Positions 47,571-57,092 are shown, counted from the stretch's first letter. The stretch: 64,000 nucleotides of DNA from Caldicellulosiruptor naganoensis (GCF_026914285.1 NZ_CP113864.1:2294501-2358500); one strand, 5' to 3'. Program-made: numbers and translations. Notes: generated by a model from the sequence alone, not told the origin.

Positions 47571-48809
47571 TTACGCTCCTACCTCCAGGAGATTTTGAAC
47601 AAAGAGTTCTTCGATTCCTAAATCATTTTCTAAAAATATCTTTATCTCTTCTTTCTCAAGTGGTCGGTATATCTTTGAAAAGCCATCTCTGCCGCGAGAA
47701 ACAAGCAAAAGATTATCAACTCCTGCATATTTGACAACCTCAGGATTATGCGTTGTAACAATAATTTGTTTTCTTTGCGAAATTTCTTTCATCATTTCAA
47801 TAACTTTTGAAATAAGAAAAGGATGAATATTTCTTTCTGGCTCTTCAAAGATAACAAACTTTTTCTTTTCAAAATATAATGCAATTATCATTGCTATTAC
47901 ATTAATAGTTCCATCAGAAAGCAATGATGCAGGAATATCCTTCTTTTCAAAGTATGATTCTTGGAGCTTGAAAAGTAAGGACTTATCAGGTAACTTTTCT
48001 ACAGAAAGATTATTGACAAAAGGCAAAATGTCATTTACTAAATTAAAAAGTTTTCGCCTTTTTTCTTCATTTTCTAAAATGTTTTTTAACACTATTGCAA
48101 GATTGCTCCCGTTTTCTTCTAATTCAGCCTTACCTGTAATTGGAGCAGCCTCCTTGGACTTTTTGGGATCAAAATCGTAAATTGAAATATTACGGAATAT
48201 ATTATCTATCGTCAACCGCCGCCATATAAAAAATAAAGGTGTTTGAATTAGCAAAATGTTCTGGGGTAAAGAATCCATTTTTAAATATAAAAGCGGAATA
48301 AGACTTTCCACTTTCTCCTCAATACCTTTTGGAAAAATTCCGTACACTACTTTATCTTTTTTATGGGACAGTCTGATTTCACCCTCAATAATTTTCCCAT
48401 CTTCATCTTTAAATTTAAACTTTTGAAGCAAACAATCGTTAACAATTTTAAAACCTGGCGCACCTTTTTTCTCTTTTAGAGAAAACTCATACCTCATTTC
48501 ATGGAAAGTCATTTCAATGTTTTGCTTCGTATTTGTGATTTTTTCATTATCTTCCATTTCGCACACTATACTAATTGATAATTCTTCACCTCGGCCAACT
48601 TTTAAATTAGTAAGATATTCAATATCTCCTTGGATGGACACGGCATTTTCTAAACCAAGATTCATAATATCGCGTAGAAATTTAAATACTTGAACAAAAT
48701 TTGACTTTCCTGAAGCATTCGCACCAATAACCACGTTAAAATCTTTTAGCTCTATATCAATTTCTTTGAAACTTTTGAAGTTTTTAACGCTTAAACTTTT
48801 TAATTTCAT
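47571..48809 (-). CDS. AAA-family ATPase (OLD/RecF-like, AAA_15/21)
   Basis: 412 residues from the ATG at 48809 after GAGGTG. RecF/SMC-type ATPase without a long coiled coil: LKSLSVKNFKSFKEIDIEL, Walker A GANASGKSNF, the ABC-like signature LLSDGTINVIAM, Walker B KKFVIFEEPERNIHP and a switch His in TTHNPEVVKYAG. Proteins of this group act with nucleases (Septu, Gabija-like, PARIS-like, AbiL-like systems). The TOPRIM-like gene follows directly. No known system name can be assigned by eye. Confidence 0.88.
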   Translation of the reverse strand: MKLKSLSVKNFKSFKEIDIELKDFNVVIGANASGKSNFVQVFKFLRDIMNLGLENAVSIQGDIEYLTNLKVGRGEELSISIVCEMEDNEKITNTKQNIEMTFHEMRYEFSLKEKKGAPGFKIVNDCLLQKFKFKDEDGKIIEGEIRLSHKKDKVVYGIFPKGIEEKVESLIPLLYLKMDSLPQNILLIQTPLFFIWRRLTIDNIFRNISIYDFDPKKSKEAAPITGKAELEENGSNLAIVLKNILENEEKRRKLFNLVNDILPFVNNLSVEKLPDKSLLFKLQESYFEKKDIPASLLSDGTINVIAMIIALYFEKKKFVIFEEPERNIHPFLISKVIEMMKEISQRKQIIVTTHNPEVVKYAGVDNLLLVSRGRDGFSKIYRPLEKEEIKIFLENDLGIEELFVQNLLEVGA

Positions 48810-48862
48810 TAAAAGACACCTCAATTTATTTTTTTATCCTGATAAATTCCCCTTTATTCTTA

Positions 48863-49459
48863 TTATCCCTCATACGCTCTCACTTTAAAATTCACGCCAA
48901 GGTCTCTGGCAATTTCCTTGCACCTGTCTATCTCCTCTTCATCTATGACGGTATCTACACATGAAACCCACACTTCTTTTATGTATTTTTTGCTTTCTTT
49001 TATAAACTCAATTACATGGTCGTATATATCTTCATTAAATGGTCTACAAATCTCATTGTACTTTTGTTTGTTTGAAGCGTTAAGACTTATCGAAATTCTG
49101 TCAATAAGGCCGTGAAGAAGCTGTGGAACATTTTTCTTGTGAATGTAAGAGGCATGTCCATTTGTGTTAACTCTCAAGGGCACAGCTGTCTTTTCTTTTA
49201 GCCTTTTTGCAACCTCAATCACAACATCAAGCCTGATAAGTGGCTCACCATAGCCGCAAAAGACAATCTCATCATACTTTTGTGGGTCTTTTATGCTGTT
49301 TAAAATCTCATCTGCTGTTGGGTCTTTTTCAAGCCACAGGTCATACTCGCTACCTAAACCTTTTTCAGTGTTTCTTATACAGAATATGCATGAGTTTGTG
49401 CATTTGTTTGTAACATTGATATATAGCTTGTTGTCAATTGTGTATGTTATCATTCCCAT
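48863..49459 (-). CDS. TatD-associated radical SAM protein
   Basis: 198 residues, a small radical SAM domain with the cluster motif CTNSCIFC (residues 17-24), EIVFCGYGEPLIRLD (GGE-like motif) and RVNTNGHAS. It matches the family consistently encoded next to tatD in Firmicutes, and tatD is indeed the adjacent gene upstream (40-bp gap). The reaction is unknown. Small size and lack of auxiliary cluster cysteines suggest an activase or simple modification enzyme. Confidence 0.9.
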   Translation of the reverse strand: MGMITYTIDNKLYINVTNKCTNSCIFCIRNTEKGLGSEYDLWLEKDPTADEILNSIKDPQKYDEIVFCGYGEPLIRLDVVIEVAKRLKEKTAVPLRVNTNGHASYIHKKNVPQLLHGLIDRISISLNASNKQKYNEICRPFNEDIYDHVIEFIKESKKYIKEVWVSCVDTVIDEEEIDRCKEIARDLGVNFKVRAYEG

Positions 49460-49499
49460 CTTTACTTTGACTCATCTCCTATCTTTTTGTTTTTTTACC

Positions 49500-50264
49500 T
49501 TATTTAATACCAAATACATCCATGGCATTTTTTGTTGTCTTTTCTATTACTTCATCTTCGGATACTTCTTTTATCTCTGCAATCTTTGATATTACATACT
49601 TCAAATATGTTGAATCATTGCGCTTGCCCCTGTGCGGATGAGGAGTAAGATAAGGGCTGTCTGTTTCAAGCATCAAAAGTTCAAGCGGGTATTCTTTTAC
49701 AACCTCAATGAGCTTCTTTGCATTCTGGAAGGTCACAACCCCGCCAACAGAGATATATATCCCATGTTTTCTTAAAATCCTGCTCATCTCAACACTTCCT
49801 GAATAGCAGTGAATCAAAATTGGTATTTTGCCAATTGCATGTTCTTGTAAAATATCAAGTGTATCTTTGTGCGCCTCTCTTGAGTGAACAACAATAGGAA
49901 GATTTAGCTTTTTTGCAACCTCTATCTGGCGAACAAAAACCTCTTTTTGCACATCTCTTGGCGAAAAATCGTAATGGTAATCAAGACCTATCTCACCAAT
50001 TGCAACATTCTTTTCATATTTGGCAAGCTCAAAAAGATCATCTTCAAAATCTTTTGGCGCATCTTTTGCCTCATGAGGATGAATTCCCACATTTACATAA
50101 ATGTGGTCGTACTTTTTCGCAATTTCAATATTTTCTTTTGATGACTCAATAGATGAAGAGGATGAGATGGCAACAATTCCCTGTTGTTTTAGCCTTGCCA
50201 TCACATCCTCTAAGTCATCCAAAAATGCTTCATCGTCATAATGTGCATGAACATCAACTATCAT
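49500..50264 (-). CDS. tatD: TatD-family metal-dependent deoxyribonuclease
   Basis: 254 residues. Metal ligands: HAH (VDVHAHYDD) near residue 6, Glu in IGEIGLDYHYD, His in VVHSREAH, His in IHCYSGS and the final Asp in LETDSPYLTPHPHRGKRN. Cytoplasmic TIM-barrel hydrolase with 3'-5' exonuclease or D-aminoacyl-tRNA-type roles. Its ATG overlaps the TGA stop of metG (TGATG), so translation is coupled. Confidence 0.96.
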   Translation of the reverse strand: MIVDVHAHYDDEAFLDDLEDVMARLKQQGIVAISSSSSIESSKENIEIAKKYDHIYVNVGIHPHEAKDAPKDFEDDLFELAKYEKNVAIGEIGLDYHYDFSPRDVQKEVFVRQIEVAKKLNLPIVVHSREAHKDTLDILQEHAIGKIPILIHCYSGSVEMSRILRKHGIYISVGGVVTFQNAKKLIEVVKEYPLELLMLETDSPYLTPHPHRGKRNDSTYLKYVISKIAEIKEVSEDEVIEKTTKNAMDVFGIK

Positions 50265-52234
50265 CACTTTACTTTAGCACCCTCTTTGATGTCTTTTTCA
50301 GGAGTAATCAGGCAAAGATCATCATCGATTGATGCTGCCAAAAGCATGCCCTGTGACTCAACACCACGCAGTTTTGCAGGTTTTAAGTTTGCAACAACCA
50401 CAATTTTCTTACCAACAAGTTCCTCGGGTGAATAGTGTTTTGCAATGCCTGCAACTATCTGGCGTTTTTCATCTCCTAAGTCAACAATGAGCTTGAGCAG
50501 CTTGTCTGCACCTTCAATCTTTTCTGCCTCCAAAATCTTGGCAACTTTGAGTTCAATCTTTGCAAAATCCTCTATTGAGATATACTCTTTCTTTTCATCT
50601 TCTTTTTTGTCATCCGCTGGAACAGCACCTTCTATTTTTGTAGCATCAGTTCTATTTTGTTCTTCTTTCACCTTTTCTTCCTCCTTCTCATCAACTATCC
50701 TTGGGAAAAGCGGCCCAGCCCTTTTTACTTTTGTACCTTCTTTAATCAGCCCAAAAGTTGCCGCTGACTCCCAAGATGTTATCTCAGGATTTTCTTCTTT
50801 TGAAATTCCAAGCTGAGAAAGCATCTTCGGTGTTGTCTGCGGCATAAATGGTTCTATCAATATTGCAACAATTCTCAAAACCTCTGCTAAGTTGTACAAA
50901 ACTGTTTTTAAGCGCGGATACTTAGATTTGTCCCTGCCAAGCATCCACGGCATTGTCTCGTCTATATACTTGTTCGCCCTTGCAATCAGCTTCCAGATTT
51001 CTATCAAGGCATTTGAAAATTGAAGCTCATCAAGGCATTTGCATACTTTTTCGTATACTTCTTTTGACAAGGTTATCAGTTCATTATCAAGATCTTCTTT
51101 TTCTTCAGGGAAATAGATAACTCCGTCAAAGTACTTTTCAATCATTGCAACTGTTCTTGACAAAAGATTTCCAAGGTCGTTTGCAAGGTCGCTATTGTGC
51201 CTTGTCTTTAGCGCATCTTCTGAAAAGTGACCGTCAGCACCAAACGGAATCTCTCTTAAGAGGAAATATCTTAGGCTATCAACTCCATACTTTTGCGCAA
51301 GTATTACTGGGTCCACTACATTCCCTTTTGACTTTGACATCTTGCCACCTTCTAAAAGTAGCCAGCCATGACCAAACACCATCTTAGGAAGTGGAAGGCC
51401 CAGTGCCATCAGCATTGCCGGCCAGATTATTGTGTGGAATCTTACAATTTCTTTTCCAACAAGGTGAACATCTGCCGGCCAGTATTTTTTGAACTTGCTG
51501 TCATCCTCGCTCATATACCCCAGTGCTGTTATATAGTTTGAAAGTGCGTCTATCCAAACATAGATTACATGTTTTGGGTCAAATGGCACAGGAATTCCCC
51601 ACTTTAAAGTTGTTCTTGAAACGCATATATCCTCAAGGCCGGGCTTAATAAAATTGTTTATCATCTCGTTTGCACGCGACTGCGGAACTATGAAGTCAGG
51701 ATGTTCTTCAATGTATTTTACAAGTGCATCTTGGTATTTTGAAAGCCTGAAAAAGTAGCTCTCTTCTCTCGCCCTTTCAACAGGCCTGCCGCAGTCAGGA
51801 CACTTGCCATCAACAAGCTGTCTGTCAAGCCAGAATGACTCACACGGTGTGCAGTACCAGCCTTCATATTCGCTCTTGTAGATATCGCCCTGCTCATAAA
51901 GCTTTGTAAATATCTTCTGGACAACCTTCTTGTGGCGCTCTTCTGTTGTTCTTATAAAGTCATCGTATGAGATGTTCATAAGCTTCCAAAGGTCTTTTAT
52001 TGACGCAACTATTTCATCAACATACTCTTGAGGAGTCTTGCCAACCTCTTGGGCTTTCCTTTCTATCTTTTGTCCATGCTCATCTGTGCCTGTCAGAAAA
52101 AATACGTCATACCCTCTGAGTCTTTTGTATCTTGCGATGGTGTCTGCAGCAACTGTGCAGTATGTGTGACCTATGTGAAGCTTATCAGATGGATAGTATA
52201 TAGGCGTTGTTATATAAAATTTTGGTTTTTCCAT
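50264..52234 (-). CDS. metG: Methionyl-tRNA synthetase
   Basis: 656 residues from the ATG at 52234, ten bases after GGAGG. Class I synthetase: HIGH motif in KLHIGHTYC, KMSKS in GGKMSKSKGN, and one zinc knuckle (CTPCESFW ... KCPDCGRP). The C-terminal EMAP-II-like tRNA-binding domain (about residues 545-656, IEDFAKIELKVAKILEAE) is joined by a charged linker rich in Glu and Lys. It charges tRNA-Met in the cytoplasm. First gene of metG-tatD-radical SAM. Confidence 0.98.
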   Translation of the reverse strand: MEKPKFYITTPIYYPSDKLHIGHTYCTVAADTIARYKRLRGYDVFFLTGTDEHGQKIERKAQEVGKTPQEYVDEIVASIKDLWKLMNISYDDFIRTTEERHKKVVQKIFTKLYEQGDIYKSEYEGWYCTPCESFWLDRQLVDGKCPDCGRPVERAREESYFFRLSKYQDALVKYIEEHPDFIVPQSRANEMINNFIKPGLEDICVSRTTLKWGIPVPFDPKHVIYVWIDALSNYITALGYMSEDDSKFKKYWPADVHLVGKEIVRFHTIIWPAMLMALGLPLPKMVFGHGWLLLEGGKMSKSKGNVVDPVILAQKYGVDSLRYFLLREIPFGADGHFSEDALKTRHNSDLANDLGNLLSRTVAMIEKYFDGVIYFPEEKEDLDNELITLSKEVYEKVCKCLDELQFSNALIEIWKLIARANKYIDETMPWMLGRDKSKYPRLKTVLYNLAEVLRIVAILIEPFMPQTTPKMLSQLGISKEENPEITSWESAATFGLIKEGTKVKRAGPLFPRIVDEKEEEKVKEEQNRTDATKIEGAVPADDKKEDEKKEYISIEDFAKIELKVAKILEAEKIEGADKLLKLIVDLGDEKRQIVAGIAKHYSPEELVGKKIVVVANLKPAKLRGVESQGMLLAASIDDDLCLITPEKDIKEGAKVK

Positions 52235-52292
52235 AAACAATTTTCCTCCCCTTTTTAAAAACTTTTCTAAAATTTAGAATATATTTTTACAC

Positions 52293-52853
52293 CTATATTC
52301 CATAGCGCTTGTGATCAAAATCGTAAAAAAGTTCTGGAATTTTTGGCGGAAAATATGTAAATAGTGGAAACAAAATCAGCATGATGATTAAAAGTATTAC
52401 AAATGGTCCTTTTTTTATCTTTCTATTTGACAATGTTATTCCAAGTGAAACAAACTGGGCTATCATTACCGATAAAGCAAGAGAGAGAATGTCAAGAACC
52501 AAATTGTCTTCTAAAAATGCTGTATAGGTGTAGAAAAACACCGCTGTTAAAAATGGTATTAAAAGTAGCGCAACTGATTTTCCTACAATAAAATTGTCAA
52601 ACTTCTTTCCATAAATGATAAATTCAATTACGTAAAAAATCAACCCCCCGAAAAATCCAATTTTAAGATGCTCCCATACACTCTCGTTGACTGCAAAAAT
52701 CACAGCAGTCGGCATAGACCTTCCGAAAAAGTCAAACCCAAAGTGAAGAAAGCTTGATATTGCAATGATTATAAATATGCCTACAATAGATGTTATTTTG
52801 GCTCTTTTTCTATAAATTTTCTTTGAGTATGAAGAAAGATAGATTTCAAACAT
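52293..52853 (-). CDS. DUF6512-type membrane protein
   Basis: 186 residues with five to six predicted helices. The motif AVNESVWEHLKIGFFGGL around residues 53-70 is the hallmark of a small Firmicute membrane family of unknown function. No catalytic residues are obvious. It begins 2 bp after comB in the same direction, suggesting co-expression. Confidence 0.8.
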   Translation of the reverse strand: MFEIYLSSYSKKIYRKRAKITSIVGIFIIIAISSFLHFGFDFFGRSMPTAVIFAVNESVWEHLKIGFFGGLIFYVIEFIIYGKKFDNFIVGKSVALLLIPFLTAVFFYTYTAFLEDNLVLDILSLALSVMIAQFVSLGITLSNRKIKKGPFVILLIIMLILFPLFTYFPPKIPELFYDFDHKRYGI

Positions 52854-52855
52854 TT

Positions 52856-53584
52856 TTACACCTTCTCTACTACCAAGTTTTTATACTCACATACACAATC
52901 TATAAAGTCTTTCTTGAGACAAAATTGAAGGTCAGCTTCAAAGCCAATCCTTTTTAAATGATTATAGTGATATGAATATTTTAATATTTCATGAGGGTCA
53001 TTTTCAAATTTTTTATAAAGCACATGTGATGCAAGAGAAAGATCATCTAAAAACGCATTTGGAAAATTCTCTTTAAATAAATCGACAAAATAGCCAGCAC
53101 AAAGGATATCCTCAAGGGTAAATTTCTCTTCTGTTCCGGCACACACAATTGAGATTGTGTCAACGCTATACTGTAGAGCCTCTTTTATAATATACTCTGC
53201 AGTTTTTTTAGCATTTATAAATGAACCAAGAAAGATTCGCTTTGCAAAGGATGCTTTCTTGAGCGCTCTTGTGCCGTTTGTTGTTGTCATAACCACAGTT
53301 TTGCCAAAAATGGCTTCCTTTTTGTACGAAAGAGGTGAGTTGTCAAGGTCAAAACCTTCAATTTTCAAGCCACCTCTTTCTCCTCCAAGAAGAACCCTTT
53401 CATCTAACCTCTTGAAAAGCCGCGCTTCAGAAATATCCTCAACAGGAATTATTCCCTTTGCACCATTTGAAATAGCCCAAATCATAGTAGATGTTGCCCT
53501 GAGAAGGTCTATCACAATGGCATATGACTCTTTTAAAACCTCATCAGTTACCTCTTTGTAGTGTGAAAATGTAACTATCTTCAA
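52856..53584 (-). CDS. comB: 2-phosphosulfolactate phosphatase family protein
   Basis: 242 residues, the length of ComB. Conserved pieces: AIVIDLLRATSTMIWAISNG, GGERGGLKIEGFDLDNSP, VVMTTTNGTRAL and SIVCAGTEEKFTLEDILCAG. The archaeal enzyme works in coenzyme M synthesis. Bacterial homologues are common in organisms without CoM, and their substrate is unknown. No other CoM genes are nearby, so the name is by homology only. Confidence 0.92.
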   Translation of the reverse strand: MKIVTFSHYKEVTDEVLKESYAIVIDLLRATSTMIWAISNGAKGIIPVEDISEARLFKRLDERVLLGGERGGLKIEGFDLDNSPLSYKKEAIFGKTVVMTTTNGTRALKKASFAKRIFLGSFINAKKTAEYIIKEALQYSVDTISIVCAGTEEKFTLEDILCAGYFVDLFKENFPNAFLDDLSLASHVLYKKFENDPHEILKYSYHYNHLKRIGFEADLQFCLKKDFIDCVCEYKNLVVEKV

Positions 53585-53619
53585 GATTCTGCACCTTCTT
53601 CCGTAAATTTTTACGTTAC

Positions 53620-53924
53620 TTAAAATGGAAATAACCCTTCCATCTTTTTGAATACCTCAAAACACCTCATTTCATCCTCTTTCAAATCGAAATATAGTTG
53701 CCAAAACCTTGCAGGTTTTTTCAAAAGACTTCTGCTATTCTTTACTACATCTTTAATTTCTTTTTTCGAATATGTGCTAAATAGCCACTTTATGCAATCT
53801 TGGTCTCCAAAGTTAAGAAGGCGCGTGATGATAAATGCTTTGTGCCTCTGAATGTCTAAATCTTTAAATTCAATATCCCAAAAGAATTTTTAAACTTTTC
53901 GGGTATTTGAGTTTGGCTGTCCAT
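53620..53924 (-). pseudogene. DUF6922-like small protein, one-base frameshift
   Basis: The ATG at 53924 begins MDSQTQIPEKFKN, then the frame breaks. One base to the other frame the rest reads FFWDIEFKDLDIQRHKAFII, then LNFGDQDCIKWLF and ARFWQLYFDL, to a TAA at 53620. Adding one T in the short T-run near 53888 restores a 101-residue protein. Homologues are often antitoxin-like genes paired with a nucleotidyltransferase (AbiEii-type) toxin; none is present here. Confidence 0.75.
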
Positions 53925-54002
53925 CTTAAAATCATAATCCCCCAAAAGAGTTTGCTTTACCTTTATATATACCATACTTGATCAAAAAGATACACACCTT
54001 TT

Positions 54003-54034
54003 TTGAAAACTTTTGAGTTAAATTGTGGTATAAT
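54003..54034 (+). promoter_or_regulatory. Extended -10 promoter of the split small gene
   Basis: TGGTATAAT with TATAAT at 54029-54034. A TTGAAA at 54003-54008 is 20 bp upstream, long for a -35, but the TGn extension can compensate. Confidence 0.55.
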
Positions 54035-54082
54035 AAAGATGTGAGGAGATATCCAAAAAGGTATAAAAAGAGTTGAGGTAAA

Positions 54083-54634
54083 ATGGTAGGTGTATCATAT
54101 ATTAGTTCAAAGTCTTTGATAAACACTTTTTCGCAGAGCTTGCAAAATTCAATTGACTATATAATAATTTCTCAAGGAAATGTTTTGAACAATTTGAAAA
54201 ACAATATAACACCTGATAAAGTAGCTATCTTCGAAAAGCAAACACAGCTTCCAAGTTTTGAAAACCAGCTTAAAATATACAGTCCAGAAATCCTAAGCTC
54301 CAAATCAGGTTTAGAGGTAGTACAAAACAGTTTTGAGCAAATGCCAGACCTGTCCTCACCAAGTACCTTAGTTGAAATAGCAAACCAGCTAAATCTTCTA
54401 AATAAAGGAGTTTTGACATCATACCAAACTTTTTAAGAACAAGATATTACTATGCTCTCCAGTAGTTATTCATTTTTGACCAAAGTACTGTCAGCTGATG
54501 ATTTAAAAAGTCTTATGAGCAAAAACACTCCTATTTTGCAAGACATTATGATGTATACTTATAGTCCTCAAAATGGAATTGTACCTTATTTGCAGAGCAA
54601 TTTTTCAACTTCTGTTTTGGATGTGAAGGTATAG
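54083..54634 (+). pseudogene. Small protein of unknown function, interrupted by an in-frame stop
   Basis: I do not recognise it. The frame from ATG 54083 (MVGVSYISSKSL) runs 117 codons to a TAA at 54434-54436, then stays open in the same frame for another 65 codons to 54634 (EQDITMLSSSYSFLTKVLSA...). Both parts are rich in Ser, Leu, Asn and Gln and mainly helical. A ribosome site (GAGGTAA) precedes the first ATG. One base change would give a 183-residue protein. Read-through, decay or a read error are all possible. Confidence 0.6.
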
Positions 54635-54642
54635 GAATAGAG

Positions 54643-54760
54643 TGGTGTAATTACCGTTAAGATAGCACATTTGGTTTTCAGCCTTAATTGTAAAAAGTGT
54701 ATAATCCCTTTGAATCTTCACTGAACATTTATCTTAGGCAGTGTGAATATATCGATGTGT
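54643..54760 (+). pseudogene. Remnant of a DUF3842 gene copy
   Basis: About 118 bp with roughly 80% identity to 56369-56487 of the intact DUF3842 gene (shared blocks AAGATAGCACATTT, TTTTCAGCCTT and AATCCCTTTGAATCTTCA). It carries stops and no start. It indicates an old duplication or a deletion between tandem copies. Confidence 0.8.
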
Positions 54761-54801
54761 CTTTAATCTTAAAGGGATATTTTAAATTTATTATTTTAGG
54801 T

Positions 54802-55869
54802 TTACACCTCATTTAAAAGTCTTATAATCTCATCTGTACTTAGCACTGCTTCTGCCGCTCCCTTTTCTATGGCAACTCTTGGCATACCAAAAACTACACA
54901 TGATTCTTTACTTTGTGCAATTGTCAAAGCACCCTGATTTTTCATTTCCAAAAGACCATTTGACCCATCACAACCCATTCCAGTCATGATTATGCCTGTT
55001 GCATATTTTCCGTACCATTCAGCTACTGAACTGAATAAAATATCACAAGATGGTTTGTGGCTATTTACCTTTTCGACATTTTCAAGAAGTCTTATGTAAT
55101 ACTTTCCTAAGATCTTTTCAACAGCAAGATGTACTCCACCTTTTGCTATATAAATTACACCATTTTCAATCTTTTCACCATCTTCGGCTTCTTTCACCTG
55201 TCTTTGAGATATTTTGCAAAGCCTTTCAGCCAAGGCTTTTGTAAATGCTGGCGGCATGTGCTGAACAACTAATATTGGAATTGAAAAATCTTTCTTAAGA
55301 TTTGTAAAAATCTTTTCTAAAACAGGGGGGCCTCCTGTTGAAATTCCAATTGCTATTACTTTACTTTCTCTTAGCTTATCCACTAAGTAATTAAGAGTAC
55401 CAGCTTTAAGACCCTCAAGATAACTTAAAACTTTAGGTCTGTCTTTTTCTATCTTACTTTTTTTGCGGCTAAACTCTCTTCCTGTTAATATCCAGCGAAC
55501 TTTATCTAACAGTTCTTTTTTAAATCCTTCAAATTCTTCTTTATTTGAGGGTTTTAATATGTAATCAATTGCACCTCTTGCAAGTGCTTCAAGAGTAATC
55601 TGGGCACCAGGTTCAGTATAAGCAGAAACCATTACAATTTTTGTTAATGGATTTATCTCCTTTAAATAGCCGATAAGTAAAAGACCATTCATATAAGGCA
55701 TTTCATAGTCAATTAGTGCTAAATCAATGTTAAATAAACTAGCCTTTCTAATAGCAATAAGAGGATTTGTAGCTATAAAAACAACTATATCTTCTTCTAA
55801 ACCCCTCAAAGCTCCTTTTATAACTTCACACATCAGTTCAGAGTCATCAACAATCAAGATCCTTTTCAT
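54802..55869 (-). CDS. cheB: CheB-type chemotaxis methylesterase/glutamine deamidase
   Basis: 355 residues from the ATG at 55869 after AAGGAG. N-terminal receiver domain (RILIVDDSELM, phospho-Asp in LALIDYEMPYMNG), linker, then catalytic domain with Ser in AIGISTGGPP, His in VVQHMPPAFTKAL and Asp in TGMGCDGSNGL. It resets receptor methylation after phosphorylation by CheA. No cheR or cheA is adjacent, so it is a detached copy. It could serve the two receptors in this window. Confidence 0.95.
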   Translation of the reverse strand: MKRILIVDDSELMCEVIKGALRGLEEDIVVFIATNPLIAIRKASLFNIDLALIDYEMPYMNGLLLIGYLKEINPLTKIVMVSAYTEPGAQITLEALARGAIDYILKPSNKEEFEGFKKELLDKVRWILTGREFSRKKSKIEKDRPKVLSYLEGLKAGTLNYLVDKLRESKVIAIGISTGGPPVLEKIFTNLKKDFSIPILVVQHMPPAFTKALAERLCKISQRQVKEAEDGEKIENGVIYIAKGGVHLAVEKILGKYYIRLLENVEKVNSHKPSCDILFSSVAEWYGKYATGIIMTGMGCDGSNGLLEMKNQGALTIAQSKESCVVFGMPRVAIEKGAAEAVLSTDEIIRLLNEV

Positions 55870-56042
55870 AGTCTCCTTCACCATATAAAATTATTATTTG
55901 AGTATTTTGGAACTCCATACATGAGAAATTATACACAAAATTGTTGCAAATATTCAATTAATTTTTTTGCGATTTTTTGAAGGCAAAATAATACAAAAGC
56001 TATATAACTGAAAAATCAATAAAGATGATAGATAATTTTTTT

Positions 56043-56072
56043 TTGACAACTAAATTTAAAAGGTTTTATAAT
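56043..56072 (+). promoter_or_regulatory. Promoter of the DUF3842 gene
   Basis: TTGACA (56043-56048) and TATAAT (56067-56072), both perfect, with an 18-bp spacer, 45 bp upstream of the ATG. Confidence 0.85.
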
Positions 56073-56117
56073 TAAAATTACTTAAAAAACACAATGTCAA
56101 AGGATTGAGATACACAC

Positions 56118-56573
56118 ATGGTCATTGCAGTTTTAGACGGACTGGGGGCTGGAATTGGAAGGGAATTTATAAAAAGACTAAAAAAAGAATTTGAAGATAA
56201 AATAAAAGTTGTTGCGCTTGGAACTAACAAAGTAGCTATGCAGAACATGATCAAAAATGGTGCAGATGTAGGATATTGCGGTGAAGATGAAATTGTTTAT
56301 TTTTTGACAAACTTTGTACCAGATGCAATTGTGGGTCCAATCGGAATTCTGAGCTGTGGTGGAATAAACGGTGAAATTACTGCAAAGATAGCACATTTAG
56401 TTTTCAGCCTTGAATGCAAAAAGTACATAATCCCTTTGAATCTTCATGGAATATTTATCCCCGGCACTGTAAATCTATCTATGAAAGAGATATTTTCTTT
56501 GATAATAGATGACATAAAAGAAAGTTTAAAAAAAGAGGATGAGCAAAAGACTCTATCTTCCCCATCCTCTTGA
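56118..56573 (+). CDS. DUF3842 family protein
   Basis: 151 residues. Rossmann-like N-terminus VIAVLDGLGAGIGREF with a glycine-rich loop, ALGTNKVAMQNMIKNGAD, and GPIGILSCGGINGEIT; all are typical of DUF3842, widespread in anaerobic Firmicutes with unknown function. A nucleotide-binding role is suggested by the fold only. A decayed partial copy lies 1.6 kb upstream. Its 3' end overlaps the convergent FmdE-like gene by 21 bp. Confidence 0.9.
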   Translation: MVIAVLDGLGAGIGREFIKRLKKEFEDKIKVVALGTNKVAMQNMIKNGADVGYCGEDEIVYFLTNFVPDAIVGPIGILSCGGINGEITAKIAHLVFSLECKKYIIPLNLHGIFIPGTVNLSMKEIFSLIIDDIKESLKKEDEQKTLSSPSS

Positions 56574-57092
56574 GTAGTCTTCATAGCAGTCAAGACACAA
56601 AAATTTGCCATCTAAAATTCTTATTCTGTGCTCTGCTGCTCTCTCTCCACAGTTTTCACATTTCAAAGAACGGAAAATTCGTGCCATATTAGGAACTTTG
56701 TCTTTTGGTTCTTTGTACTCGAAAATCTCATCCAAAGGCGCTTCAAGGATATACTGTAAGTTTTCTTCTCTTGACCTGTTTTCTGCAAAACCCTTGAAAA
56801 CAATTCTAATACCCTGATTTGTATCCCTTCTGAAAAACGTAAATGCCTGTTTGCCCCTGTCTTTGAAAATGAGATTGCCTTTGCCAGCAGTACAGCCCAA
56901 AATGACTTGAATAGCATCAACACCACATGCATCGTTTTCTGTTATGCAAACTACTTCTTCATCCGAAGAAAACTCAAGAGAAAGCTTTTTTGCTGCTGCC
57001 TCACATGCTCTAAAACCTATTGCAAGACCTGGGCATATGTGCCCGTGAAACTCAGCTGCCTTTTTCCAGAAAAGTTCTTTTTCCCATGTCAT
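56553..57092 (-). CDS. FmdE-like protein with C-terminal zinc ribbon
   Basis: 179 residues from the ATG at 57092 after AAAGGTGG. FmdE domain: EFHGHICPGLAIGFRACEAA (conserved His and Cys) and VVCITENDACGVDAIQVILG with GCTAGKGNL. A C-terminal ribbon (CENCGERA ... CLDCYEDY) is also seen in many clostridial members. FmdE copurifies with the Mo/W enzyme formylmethanofuran dehydrogenase; outside methanogens it is usually next to Mo/W or metal-chelate transporters, as here. Exact role unknown. Confidence 0.9.
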   Translation of the reverse strand: MTWEKELFWKKAAEFHGHICPGLAIGFRACEAAAKKLSLEFSSDEEVVCITENDACGVDAIQVILGCTAGKGNLIFKDRGKQAFTFFRRDTNQGIRIVFKGFAENRSREENLQYILEAPLDEIFEYKEPKDKVPNMARIFRSLKCENCGERAAEHRIRILDGKFLCLDCYEDYSRGWGR

